Below are positions 33,761 to 44,679 of a stretch of DNA of 64,000 bases, one piece after another. Position 1 is the stretch's first letter; every line of letters starts with the position of its first letter. The notes beneath the pieces were generated by a model, which was given only the letters and a program-made list of their open reading frames with translations, was not told the DNA's origin and ran no database searches. This DNA is from Budorcas taxicolor (taxonomy: Eukaryota > Chordata > Mammalia > Artiodactyla > Bovidae): the NCBI RefSeq assembly GCF_023091745.1, contig NC_068930.1:7710262-7774261 (forward strand). The letters are read 5' to 3'. The translations under genes were made by a program, and so were the position numbers.

Positions 33761-35861
33761 CAGTATTCTTCTTCCTAAGTGCCGTTAGGGCCCTTCAACT
33801 CACACTGGAGGGCTGGAATCACCAATGACTGTGATATCCTTGTTTACTGATATGGCAGGAAATATTTCATTTCATTTCTCAATAAAACAATTTATTGTTA
33901 CTTGGCTTCTGTACTCCCTGGAAGCTAAAGCCCATGACTGAATTTCAAGGCCGAGGCCAGGGGCTTCCGTGAGCAATCCTTTGTTAGTAGAAGCAGCGAT
34001 GAAGGGAAGATAAGGGCACCTCATGATAGACAAAGGCACCTTGAGACCCCTGTTGGGCCTGGGTGAGGCTGGAGGTCTCTGAGAGGCTCTTAGGATCAGG
34101 GGAAACCGCAGTTAACACGTGCCTTCCCAACTTCCCCTTGGCTGGAGCTGAAGGTCCAAGTCAGTCACCAGGCAGTCCCTGGGTAATGAGCAGTTTGGGT
34201 TATGATTCACAGGCCTTCTTTAAAATTAGATTTGGGGACAAGCCTTTCCTTCTCCCAAAAGGGTGTGCCTGCCAGCAAAAGCTCACCAGGGCCAGTTTCT
34301 CTGAGGCAGATTGTGAGCACAGCCTGCCATGAGCCATGTCCCCAGAAGGATGTGAGGCATATGCTGTGCAGCTCAGCAAGGCAGGAAGCCCCATTCCAGC
34401 CCCAGCCAGGGGCCTGAGGTTCAGGGAGTCACGGGGCAGCCTGGCCTCCGTGCCTGCCCACTGCCCAGGGCTTGGCTGCTAGGTGTCCCCCAGCTGGGAG
34501 AACGCACGACTTCTGTTTCACCCCCTGGTGACTTCCTGTTAGATGGGTCCCTGCAGTGCCAGCCACCATCATGCCTCCCAGCTGAGGGCCTAACACTGCC
34601 CTTCCCCCAGAGTGGCTTCTGCAGTAGTAATGCTGCCCCAAGTTGCTTTGGAGATGAGTTCGTCACAGAGTTGCTTGGTTTCACCTAAATCCTCATGCCC
34701 TCGTCACCCACAGAAGGGCACGGTCCACGGGGTTCCTCTTGCCCTAATTCCTTGCTTGATGTGTTTGCCTTTCTTCGGCCTCTACAGCAGTCAGTTCCAA
34801 GTTAGAAGGAAAATGCTTACAAAAAACAAGATGGTGGAGGACCTGTGACACATGGATGTTCGTAGGGTCAGTGCTAAAATACTGCAGATTGTCTGAATGT
34901 GAATTGTCTGTAAGTTGTAGCTTGGACAACTCTGAAGACAGCTGCTGTGAGTATTGAATCCACTTCCAGATTGTGGCACTAGTAACACCATCCCTACTTG
35001 GGACAGGAAACCTCTGTGTTGGGTTCTGAATGATGAGCAGATATCCAGTCCTTCTGATCCAGGACAGCTGCCAAGTGTGGTTCCTCTGAGTCCTCCAGAC
35101 ACACAATGTGTGCTGGCTGGAGTGCTTCCTCTGCAGATTCAGCAGAAAGGCCCTGAAATACAGCTCCAAGGAATTCACTGCCCTGAAATCTCAGGAAAGG
35201 GGCCCTGGGCACAGATGGGGAAGTGTGACTTTTCTCACTAATTTGTATTTCACTGTAACCCACTTGCTATACCAATCTGTGGAGAGAGAAATCCTGGAGA
35301 GGTTGGGGTGAAGGCCAGTGACTGAAAATGCAAGAAAGTGGGGAAATTGTGAGGTGTTTGGTTTGTCACTGTGAAGGAAGAAGGGGCCCTGGTACCAGCC
35401 AAACCTGGGTCAGTGTCAGGGATGAGCTGGCGAGTACCCACTCACCCACTCGTGACAATGACTTGCACACAGCCCTTCCCAACTCCATGTTCAGTGACAT
35501 CTTGCTGGTGGTCTGAAATTGGCCTAGGTTGGAGGACTATTTACAACTCAGGAAATGGCAAATGCTTCAAGTCAGGCTTTTTTATTTGAATTGGAATTTC
35601 CAGAATAAGCTCTGGTTTACACTGGTTCCAATCAACTCCACAGACATGGGCCAGGCCCTGCGCCAGGCCACCTGCTGCTTTGTGATCTCAGGTGAGTTGC
35701 CCACGGCAGAGACTGGCTTCCTCCTCTGAAGGGGTCACAATTATGATTACCTACGAGACTGAGAGAATTCACAGGACCTGGGGCACCTCCTATCTCTGCT
35801 TCAGTTAATGTATCACCCCTACATCACTGCCCCACCTAGAAATCTCAGTTGCTCAAGACTT
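33761..35861. other. Intergenic, nothing recognised
   Basis: Frames of up to 144 codons on both strands overlap each other and show no known domain. No repeat family is named. Confidence 0.4.
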
Positions 35862-35921
35862 CTTCCAGACACACTTCCGGTGAGTCATCAACTTCCAGAC
35901 GCAGTTCCGGTGAGTCATCAA
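35862..35921. repeat. Two-unit 30-bp tandem repeat
   Basis: Two adjacent 30-bp units (35862-35891 and 35892-35921) share CTTCCAGAC, TTCCGGTGAGTCATCAA and differ at two bases. In the + frame they would read LPDTLPVSHQ and LPDAVPVSHQ. Confidence 0.85.
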
Positions 35922-36626
35922 AGTCCTCCAGCCCCTCCTGGACGCAGTCACCGGATGGCGCCTCCTCCCACCCCAGTGCCTCCCCGAGAGCTGGTGTACA
36001 GAGCACCTCCTGACCAATTCCTGCTCCTTCAGGCCAGCCTCCTCTGGGTCTACGCACTCTTCCTCCTAAAGAAGCAAACTTTATCTGGACTCTTCTGCTT
36101 AGACAGGACATCGGTTCGAGCCCAGAAGTGATGGCCTGACCGCCTTAAGGCCCTGATTGACCCTGCCTCCTCCCACCTTTCCGGACTCTGAGTTCTAACC
36201 CCTGCCCCCGTCACCACACCTCCCCACGAAGGGACAAGACACCTCTCTTAGAGCTCCGAGCTTTGGCCCACATAGCATCCTGCGGCTGGAAAGCCTGCCT
36301 CCTCTCTTCTTGAGGAAATACGGAGATTCTGTGGCAAGATCAGTCGAGCCTTCCTGGGCACTTTGACGGAGTTCTGTCACGCCTCCTCACCCCATCCAGG
36401 CGCCTTTCCACTAATCCCGGTAGATTTCAGCTCCTTACTGGGGGTTTCTTGCCTTCACCTGTGGGTCCCTGGCTGCTACACCAGACTGGCCCTAACCAAG
36501 GCTCACTCACCTTCATCACCCACCGTGGCCTGCTAGGTCGGTGGGCAGCCAGTACTAGTTTCTCTTTACTTCTATTCTAGGCTCTTTGTGCGGTTATTTG
36601 CCACCAAATAGCATTTGCCATCAAAT
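35922..36626. other. Intergenic, C/T-rich
   Basis: A C/T-rich stretch up to about 36540, possibly part of an old retroviral or processed sequence. I cannot support either reading. Confidence 0.3.
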
Positions 36627-36790
36627 GACTGTGTCTCAGATTTGTCCTAAAATCAATGGCAAAATCCAAACAGACTTCCCTTAATAAGTGTAAAAGACAA
36701 ATCTCCACCAAATTGAGATGTTCAGACAGGAATTTAACAGGAATTTCACAAAAATCAACACTCTTCAGGAGAAGATAACAGAATCCAGGG
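36627..36790 (+). repeat. Direct duplication, copy A
   Basis: It matches 38206-38359 plus 38665-38680 at roughly 83% by eye: TCTCAGATTTGTCCTAAAAT, AATGGCAAAATCCAAACAGA, AAATTGAGAT, ACAAAAATCAACACTCTTCA. Flanks differ. The family is unknown. Confidence 0.65.
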
Positions 36791-37450
36791 GTTATTTGCC
36801 AAGGGGAAATAACAACTAAGATAAAATATTTTTGCACAAACAGCTTGGGATATCCAGTTTTTAGCTTATAACAATCAAAGAGTTTTCGGTAAAATAATGA
36901 GTCTTACTTCAGAGAAATGGAATGTTTCCCTTGTGAATCATGAAATTAACATTTATAGAAGAGTTACAAAGTCCTGGGCACTTTATATAAGTTACTCCAT
37001 TTACTTAACCTCTATGAGATCAGTATTCTTGACTTCAGTTTACAGAGGAGGAAAGGAAGTTCAGAGAGCTCACGTAATAAATGGCAGATCCAAAATTCAC
37101 ACTAGATCGGCCTTTTTCCAAAATTCAAGTTGGGGCTGGGATGGGGTGTGGAGGAGACATGAAGCAGTGTGTCTACTTGTCAGGGAGATTTCAGCACTCA
37201 ATTTAAAGAGCTCACAAATTATCAGGAAATGGAAACCCACTGAATGGTATGTTTTCGGTACTATAGGAGAATGACAGAACTCATGTATACTTTATTATTT
37301 AAAGTATCATTATCATTTTTCTAAGTACTTTATCATTTTTGTGCCTTTTTAAAAAGCTAAATACTTTTTAAGATTCCAAAACATGCAATTCAATACAGAT
37401 GCAATAATACTTTTTTAAAAATACATGGTACTGAGAAGAGTTTTTGTTTT
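36791..37450. other. Unique AT-rich intergenic
   Basis: Contains a MIR-like patch near 36975-37060 (GGGCACTTTATATAAGTTACTCC, then TTTACAGAGGAGGAAAGGAAG). No gene is seen. Confidence 0.45.
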
Positions 37451-37454
37451 AGTA

Positions 37455-37583
37455 ACGGGGGAGTAGGGAATAGCAATCCACTCCAGTATTCTTGCCTGGG
37501 AAATCCCATGCACAGAGGAGGTTGGTGGGCTACAGTCCAGGGGGGTCACAAAAGAGTCAGACAGAACTGAGTGACTAAACAAT
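37455..37583 (+). repeat. Bov-tA SINE, 5'-truncated
   Basis: AGTAGGGAATAGCAATCCACTC through CTTGCCTGGGAAATCCCATG to GAACTGAGTGACTAAACAA. Confidence 0.88.
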
Positions 37584-38205
37584 AGGAATAACTGTGTATT
37601 GTGTATCAGATTAACCCTCCCATAGATAGCAAAATAAACTATGGACAAAGTAGCAATACATAAATAAATAAAAACACAGAAAAGGAAAGTAGAAAAAAAT
37701 GATTTGAAGCACTGGAGTGTGGCCAAAATCAGGCAAATGCTAAAGGAGATTTGACTCTTGAAAGAAGAGAACTACATATTGTTATAATCATGCGTATTAT
37801 TTATCCAGCTTTTTCCTGGAGGACACTCTCCAGGCCACAGAGCACTGGGGGATTAAAACTAAGAAAGCTCCATTATTATTGGCTTGAGGCATCGGAGGGT
37901 GGGGTTTGAACTGACAGTTCATCCGAAAGGGAAAAAGATAAAGCAAAGGAAGCAGGAGACATGGAGAGGAGAACTTCAAAATCTGCCTATCAGCTCCCTT
38001 ACTAAGTCAGTTACTCCTGGAATTGCTGCATGGGGGCAACTGGACAGAACATAGTGGAAAGAATTAACTGAAAAAGCTAGTAAAAAAATATTCAGCTGCT
38101 TCCCATTGCAGGAAAGTCAGAGTTCAGAATTCCACTAGGTTAGAGGAGCTTCCCAAACACCTTGAAATGTCCATTGAAACTCCTTTGGGCTGTATATCAG
38201 GAGAC
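37584..38205. other. Unique intergenic
   Basis: AT-rich; no gene or repeat recognised. Confidence 0.5.
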
Positions 38206-38359
38206 AAGACTATATCTCAGATTTATCCTAAAACCAATGGCAAAACCCAAACAGAATTTCCCTAACAAGTGTGAGAAAAAAACCTCCACAAAATTGAGAT
38301 ATTTGGCAAGAAATTTAACAGACAGGAACTTCACAAAAATTAACATTCTTCAAAGGAAG
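38206..38359 (+). repeat. Direct duplication, copy B (split by a SINE)
   Basis: Same sequence as copy A at 36627. It continues after the composite SINE at 38665 with ATATCGAGAAT, which aligns to copy A's ATAACAGAAT. Confidence 0.65.
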
Positions 38360-38652
38360 TGAAGTGAAAGTAGCTCAGTCATATCCTACTCTTTGGGACC
38401 CCATGGACTGTAGCCCGCCAGGCTCCTCTGTCCATGAAATTCTCCAGGCCAGAACACTGGAATGGGTAGCCGTTTCCTTCTCCTGGGGATCTTTCCAACC
38501 CAGGGATTGAACCCAGGTCTCCAGCATTTCGGGTGGATTCTGCACCACCTGAGCCACCAGGGAAGCCCTGTAGTTGTGGCAGGCAGGCCCTTTGAGTGTG
38601 CAGGCGTTAGTAGTTGTGCGCACAGGCTTTGTTGCTCCACAACTTAGCTGCT
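38360..38652 (-). repeat. Composite Bov-tA plus CHR-like SINE, one insertion
   Basis: An antisense Bov-tA (38360-38567, ending ACCAGGGAAGCCC) is fused to about 85 bp resembling antisense CHR SINE (GTAGTTGTGGCAGG, then ACAGGCTTTGTTGCTCC). A single perfect 12-bp duplication, CTTCAAAGGAAG, flanks the pair at 38348-38359 and 38653-38664. Confidence 0.8.
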
Positions 38653-38825
38653 CTTCAAAGGAAGATATCGAGAATTTCCTCCTCAATCAAGCCTTTCTTA
38701 GTACCTTGGGCAGAGTTTTACTCAGGGCTCCCCACTCTGATTCTGAACCCATTTTGCACTGTGCCCTGTTAAATTCTGCTTACACAGGATCTTCTTGTCA
38801 AGATCTGTGGTTGTGTGGCTGCCAT

Positions 38826-39039
38826 GAAAGTGAAAGTGAAGTCGCTCAGTCGTGTCCGACTCTTTGCGACCCCATGGGCTATAACCTATCAGGCTCCTCT
38901 GTCCATGGGATTTTCCAGGCAATAGCACTGGAGTGGATTGCCATTTCCTTCTCCAGTGGATCTTCCCGACCCAGGGATCGAACCCAGGTCTCCTACATTG
39001 TAGACAGACGCTTTACCGTCTGAGCCACCAGGGAAGTGA
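38826..39039 (-). repeat. Bov-tA SINE, antisense, full length
   Basis: It runs from GAAAGTGAAAGTGAAGTCGC to GAGCCACCAGGGAAG. The 12-bp duplication TGTGGCTGCCAT lies at 38814-38825 and 39040-39051. Low divergence suggests a younger copy. Confidence 0.95.
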
Positions 39040-39177
39040 TGTGGCTGCCATAGTGATTAATAACTTTTGCTTAGGGGACATGTATATGGGGAAATGGAAC
39101 CTATAATCAAGAGAAGATCAAGCAAGAGAAACATAATTTCAGACAAGGTCTCTGAGATAGCTATTATAAAATAGCCA

Positions 39178-39472
39178 AGGACTTCCTTGGTGGCGCAGTG
39201 GATAGGAGTCTGTCTGCCAATGCAGGGCACACAGGTTTGACCCCTGGCCAGGAGGACTCCACGTGCTGCAAAGTCGCTAAGCCCATGCATCACAGCTACT
39301 GAGCCCGTCCTCTCTGTAGAACCCACATGGCAAAACCACTGAAGCCCCTGTGCTCTGCAACAGTAGACTCCGCAGCAATGAGAGGCCCAACCCGCACACT
39401 GCAAGGAAGACTACCCCTACTCACCACATCCACATGCAGCAATGAAAACCCGACATAATGAAATACATAAAT
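39178..39472 (+). repeat. CHR-type SINE
   Basis: GGACTTCCTTGGTGGCGCAGTG head, then TGCAAAGTCGCTAAGCCCATG and CACAGCTACTGAGCCCG. The tail is ATAATGAAATACATAAATAA. Confidence 0.85.
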
Positions 39473-39501
39473 AATATCATTTTTAAAAAAAAAATTTTAA
39501 T

Positions 39502-39815
39502 GGGACTTCTTTGGTGGTACAGAGGATAAGAGGACATGAGTTCAAGCCCTGGCCTGGGAAGATTCCACATGCCACAGAGTAACTAAGCCCGTGCACACAA
39601 CTACTGAAGCCTGCACACTCTAGAGCCTGTGTGCCGCAACTGCTGAAGGCCAGACACCTAGAGCCCGCACTCTGCAACACGAGAAACCACCTCAATGAGA
39701 AGCATGTGCACCCCAGCCAGAGGGCAGCCCCGACTCACCTTCACCAGAGAGAGTCTGCATGTTGAGATGAAGACCCAGTGGAACCAAAATCAATCAATCA
39801 ATCAATTAATAAAAA
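39502..39815 (+). repeat. CHR-type SINE, second copy
   Basis: GGGACTTCTTTGGTGGTACAG head, then CACAACTACTGAAGCCTGC and CTAGAGCCTGTGTGCCGC. The tail is a (CAAT)n-like run at 39789-39806. Confidence 0.85.
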
Positions 39816-39889
39816 ATAGTCAAGAGGTGACTATATGGGGAATCTTAATGAGAAATAAAAACTAGAAAAAATGGACTTCATTGGCTATT

Positions 39890-40900
39890 CAGAAAAATGC
39901 ATTACCTGAAATGAAGAATGCACTAGATAAACTTGACAAAAAATTAGCAAAGCTCTACAAAGACTGATCAAGGGGGAGAAAAAGACTAAACGCAAATTAC
40001 CAATATACAATTGAAAAGAGGTTATCACTACAGATCTTGAAGCTATTTAAAGAGTAATAAGAGATAACTTAGTACTTAAAGAGTATAAAGAGATAACTTT
40101 GGAGAAGGAAATGGCAACCCACTCCAGTACTCTTGCCTGGAAAGTCCCATGGACGGAGGAGCCTGGTAGGCTGTAGCCTGGTAGGCTGTAGTCTATGGGG
40201 TTGCTAAGAGTCGGGCATGACTAAGTGACTTAACTCACTCAAGAGATAACTTTATGTCAATTAATTCAGTAACAAAGATGAATGGGCATGTTTAAAAATA
40301 TGACTTAATAAAATTGACACAAGGTGAAATATATAATCTGAATAACCTTATATAAAATAAAAAATTAAATTTGTAAAGAAAAACCTGGCCAGAGGGAAAA
40401 ATCTCCAAGACCAAATGGCTTCACTGGTTAATTGTACCAATATTTAATTAAGAAATGATACCAATTTCATAGAAATTCTGTTATGAAATAGAGGAGGAGG
40501 GAGTACCTCTGAATGTCATTTTTAAGACCAACATAAAACCCCAATACAAAATCTGACACAGATATCACAGGAAAAGACTGATATATCTTACCAACATAGA
40601 CACAAAGATCCTTTAGAAAATGTTTATTAGCAAACCAAGTCTAGCACATGTGGTGGTTGTGCAGGGAATGTAGGACAATTACAGAATTCAGAGATCACTC
40701 ACTAGAATTATAGAACAGAGTCGAAAATCATATAATCAGCTCATGTATGCAGAAAAAGTACTTGATAAAATTCAACACTCATCCATGGTATCAACTCAGC
40801 AAACTAGAAATAGAGGGAGCTTCTTCAAGCTGAGAAAGGTTGTTTACAAAATAACTGGAGTGCTGACATTACGCTTAATGAGAAGCATGGAGCACTTTAC
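39890..40900 (+). repeat. L1 ORF2 fragment, sense, diverged
   Basis: AGCAAAGCTCTACAAAGACTG, CAAATTACCAATATACAATTG, CCAAATGGCTTCACTGGTTAA and TTGATAAAATTCAACACTCATC correspond to L1 ORF2. Internal losses and stops are abundant. A Bov-tA splits it at 40101-40240. Confidence 0.8.
40101..40240 (+). repeat. Bov-tA SINE in L1, 5'-truncated
   Basis: It starts GGAGAAGGAAATGGCAACCC. It carries an internal 16-bp duplication (GCCTGGTAGGCTGTAG). A 13-bp target duplication, AAGAGATAACTTT, lies at 40088-40100 and 40241-40253. Confidence 0.92.
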
Positions 40901-41250
40901 CCCATCGCTAGAGACAGGCTTCACTGCTCCATTCAGCCCTGTGCTGGAGCTCGGCATGCAGAGGGGAGTGTCAGCCCAAGTGCCCCAGCTCTCGGACTCT
41001 GTCCACAGGCCGTGCGGGCCATGCTCACACCCTCCCGCTCCATCACAGGGCCTCTTTACAGGGGCACTCTCTCAGTCGCAGTTGTGCCCCCGGGTATTCA
41101 GGAAACATCTGTCACCTTCTGGGCCTCTGCTGCTCCCCATCTCTAACACTGCCAGGCACAGGGGCAAGGCTGGGGTTTTGCTAATGTCCCCCGTCCTACT
41201 CAGGTCGGGGGCATCTGTTCCTTCTGCTCTTATGTTTCCAACAACCTGAG
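40901..41250. other. Intergenic, nothing recognised
   Basis: The 168-codon frame at 40743-41249 starts inside L1 and runs into C-rich unique sequence. It has no known domain. Confidence 0.45.
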
Positions 41251-41257
41251 GCCTCGG

Positions 41258-41385
41258 GGACGGGGACAGCAACCCACTCCAGTATTCTTGCCTGGGGACG
41301 CCCATGGACAGAGGGGCCTGGCAGTCTACAGGCACGGGGTCGCAAAGGTTGGACATGACTTAGTGGCTGAAGACAGAGAGAGAGG
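41258..41385 (+). repeat. Bov-tA SINE, 5'-truncated
   Basis: GGGGACAGCAACCCACTCC through TTGCCTGGGGACGCCCATGG to GACATGACTTAGTGGCTGA. Confidence 0.85.
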
Positions 41386-41689
41386 CATCAAGAGAGATGA
41401 TCCAGAGACAGGAAGCCTGCTTCAAGCTCTCTCTGTCCCTTGCATCTCCTTTCCTCATCTAAGTGATCTTTATCTCATCTTATGGGTGTGAAATACTAGC
41501 TCTGACTTATCTGTATCTTTTTGAAATTCAAGTGTCAAGAACCTGACTATTTATCATATATGTTCTGCTACAACAATCATTCCTGGAGAAATGGAAATAG
41601 GATACAGGCCAGGTGGGTGAATGAGGGGATAACATGGAAGTTGTAGGGTTGTGGCAATATGTGTTTTCAGAAGGTGATTCAGCCACACA

Positions 41690-42015
41690 GTTCTGTATTA
41701 AGGGACTCGGATAAAGCCTGAGGCAGGCAGAGAAACAGACCCACGGGATAGAGTAGAGAGCTCAAAAACAGGTCTGTACATATGTGGATACCGAATGTTA
41801 TAGATCTGTGGGAGAGGATGGATTGGTTTTTCAATGATGATACTGGCAGGGAGCTCAGGTGGGTGCTCTGTGATAACCTAGAGGGATGGGTTGGGGGGTG
41901 CTGAGAAGGAGGCTCAAAAAGGAGGGCATATGTGTGCATATAGCTGATTCACATTATTGTACAGCAGAAACCAAGACAATGTTGTGAAGCAGTTATACTC
42001 CAATAAAAAAAAATA
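41690..42015 (+). repeat. Artiodactyl L1 3' end, sense
   Basis: The blocks GTGCTCTGTGATAACCTAGAG, GGGCATATGTGTGCATATAGC, GTACAGCAGAAACCAA and TATACTCCAATAAAAAA are the ruminant L1 3' UTR with its A-rich tail. Confidence 0.8.
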
Positions 42016-42960
42016 AATAAACAATGGCATTGGGACAATTGTGGAGAATTAGAGCACTACCTTTTACCAATAAATAAATAAACCAAAAAAACACAAATAA
42101 CAGATGGCTTAAAGACCTGAATGTGAAAGACAAGGCAATACAACTTTTAGAAAGGAACCTGGTAGAATATCTTCCTGATCCTGGGATTAAGAAGAGTTTC
42201 TTAAAGAAGAACTCAAAATGTGCTAATTTAAAAGGCAAAGAGTAATAAATACATGCACATCAAAATATATAAAGGAAACCAAAAGACAAGCCATAGATCA
42301 GAAGAAAATATTTGCAACAGATACAGCTGACAAAGCCCTTGTATTTAAAATGTATAAAGCATTCCTATAAGATAATAAGAACAAGATAGACATCCCACAG
42401 GAAAGGCTCATCTCTCTTGGCAAAAGGCAAAATATCTCAACAAGAATTCCACAATGAAGGAAGTCCAAATGGCCAGTCAACATGAAAGGATACTCAATTT
42501 TATTAGTCATCAGGAGCATGAAAATTACAACCACAATAAAATACTCTCACATTATCACTTGACTAGTAAAAATGTTAAAATCTGATGGCCCCTAGTGTTG
42601 GTGATGCATGGGTGCTGAGTTGTGTCCAACCCTTTGTGACCCCATGGACTAGCCTGCTAGGCTCCTCTGTCTGTGGAATTTTCCGGTTAAGAATACTTGA
42701 GTGGGTTGCCATTTCCTCCTCCAGGGGATGTTCCCAATCCAGAGATCAAACCTGCATCTCTTGCCTCTTGCATTGGAAGGTGTGTTCTTTACCACTGCTC
42801 CACCTGGGAAGCCCGGTGTTGGTGAGGATGTGGAGAAGTGAGAACTCACCACTGTTGACAAGAGTGTGCACTGAGACAGACACACTGAGAACAAGTTTGG
42901 CATTTCCTAATCAAGCTGATGACGTAGGCTTTGTCTTAGAAGCGACTCCACTCATGAGTG
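42016..42960 (+). repeat. Older L1 ORF2 end, sense, split by a SINE
   Basis: AGACCTGAATGTGAAAGACAAG, TTTGCAACAGATACAGCTGAC, AAATGGCCAGTCAACATGAAAG and TTAGTCATCAGGAGCATG belong to L1 ORF2. It resumes after the SINE with GGTGAGGATGTGGAGAAGTG. Confidence 0.8.
42605..42815 (-). repeat. Bov-tA SINE in L1, antisense
   Basis: Nearly full-length antisense Bov-tA ending CACCTGGGAAGCCCG. The 10-bp duplication GTGTTGGTGA lies at 42595-42604 and 42816-42825. Confidence 0.92.
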
Positions 42961-42965
42961 TTTCA

Positions 42966-44641
42966 GTCCAGTTCAGTTCAGTTGCTCAGTTATGTCTGAC
43001 TCTTTGTGACCCCGTGAATCTCAGCACACCAAGCCTCCCTGTCCATCACCAACTCCCAGAGTTTACCCAAACCCATATCCATCGAGTCGGTGATGCTATC
43101 CAGCCATCTCATCCCCTGTCGTCCCCTTCTCCTCCTGCCCCCAATCCCTCCCAGCATCAGAGTCTTTTCAAATGAGTCAGCTCTTCGCATGAGGAGGCCA
43201 AAGTATTGGAGTTTCAGCTTCAACATCAGTCCTTCCATTGAACACCCAGGACTGATCTCCTTTAGAATGGACTGGTTGGATCTCCTTGCAGTCCAAGGGA
43301 CTCTCAAGAGTCTTCTCCAACACCACAGTTCAAAAGCACCAATCCTTCTGCACTCAGCTTTCTTCACAGTCCAACTCTCACATCCATACATGACCACTGG
43401 AAAAACCATAGCCTTGACTAGACGGACATTTTTTTGGCAAAGTAATGTCTCTGCTTTTGAATATGCTATCTAGGTTGGTCATAACTTTTCTTCCAAGGAG
43501 TAAGCATCTTTTAATTTCATGGCTGCAGTCACCATCTGCAGTGATTTTGGAGCCCAGAAAAATAAAGTCTGACACTGTTTCCACTGTTTCCCCATCTATT
43601 TCCCATGAAGTGATGGGACCAGATGCCATGATCTTCATTTTCTGAATGTTGAGCTTTAAGCCAGCTTTTTCACTCTCCTCTTTCACTTTCATCAGGAGGC
43701 TTTTTAGTTCCTCTTCACTTTCTGCCATAAGGGTGGTGTCATCTGCATATCTGAGGTTATTGATATTTCTCCCAGCAATCTTGATTCCAGCTTGTGTTTC
43801 TTCCAGTCCAGCATTTCTCATGATGTACTCTGCATAGAAGTTAAATAAGCAGGGTGACAATATACAGCCTTGACGTACTCCTTTTCCTGCTTGAAACCAG
43901 TCTGTTGTTCCATGTCCAGTTCTAACTGTTGCTTCCTGACCTGCATACAGCTTTCTCAAGAGGCAGTTCAGGTGGTCTGGTATTCCCATCTCTTTCAGCA
44001 TTTTCCACAGTTTATTGTGATCCACACAGTCAAAGGCTTTGGCATAGTCAATAAAGCAGAAAGAGATGTTTTTCTGGAATTCTCTTGCTTTTTCCATGAT
44101 CCAGCAGATGTTGGCAATTTGATCTCTGGTTCCTCTGCCTTTTCTAAAACCAGCTTGAACATCAGGAAGTTCATGATTCACATATTGCTGAAGCCTGGCT
44201 TGGAGAATTTTGAGCATTACTCTACTAACGTGTGAGATGAGTGCAATTGTGAGGTAGTTTGGGCATTCTTTGGCATTGCCTTTCTTTGAGATTGGAATGA
44301 AACCTGACCTTTTCCAGTCCTGTGGCCCCTGCTGAGTTTTCCAAATTTGCTGGCATATTGAGTGCAGCACTTTGACAGCATCATCTTTCAGGATTTGAAA
44401 CAGCTCAACTGGAATTCCATCACCTCCACTAGCTTTGTTCATAGTGATGCTTTCTAAGGCCCACTTGACTTCACATTCCAGAATGTCTGGCTCTAGGTGA
44501 GTGATCACACCATCGTGATTGTCTGGGTCATGAAGCTCTTTTTTGTACAGTTCTTCTGTGTATTCTTGCCACCTCGTCTTAATATCTTCTGCTTCTGTTA
44601 GGTCCATGCCATTTCTGTCCTTTATCAAGCCCATCTTTAGG
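42966..44641 (-). mobile_element. BovB LINE (RTE), 1.68 kb, 5'-truncated
   Basis: It starts antisense with CAGTTCAGTTCAGTTGCTCAG, the 3' end, and runs to CCCATCTTTA at 44641, where the family sequence stops. It contains almost the whole reverse-transcriptase frame, described separately. It is the longest 3'-complete BovB in the window. Confidence 0.95.
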
Positions 44642-44679
44642 GCAGAGTAAATGTTCTGTTTCCCTATCTGTGTGGTCAT
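43378..44679 (-). pseudogene. BovB reverse transcriptase, nearly intact frame
   Basis: This 433-codon open frame is RTE-clade reverse transcriptase. In order it shows GFRKGRGTRDQI (177-188), FIDYAKAFDCVD (209-220) with a catalytic Asp, GVRQGCILSPCLFN (267-280) and the YADD box (311-314). The first roughly 15 residues come from flanking DNA, because the element is truncated at about 44641. The endonuclease half is missing. Near 43430 a lengthened A run (T7 on the + strand) shifts the frame, so the last residues are not BovB-like. The true C-terminal part continues in another frame at 42990-43409. It cannot be a working enzyme. Confidence 0.93.

Noticed and set aside
42990..43409. 139-codon frame that could be taken for a gene
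   Set aside because: It is the C-terminal part of the BovB protein in the shifted frame.
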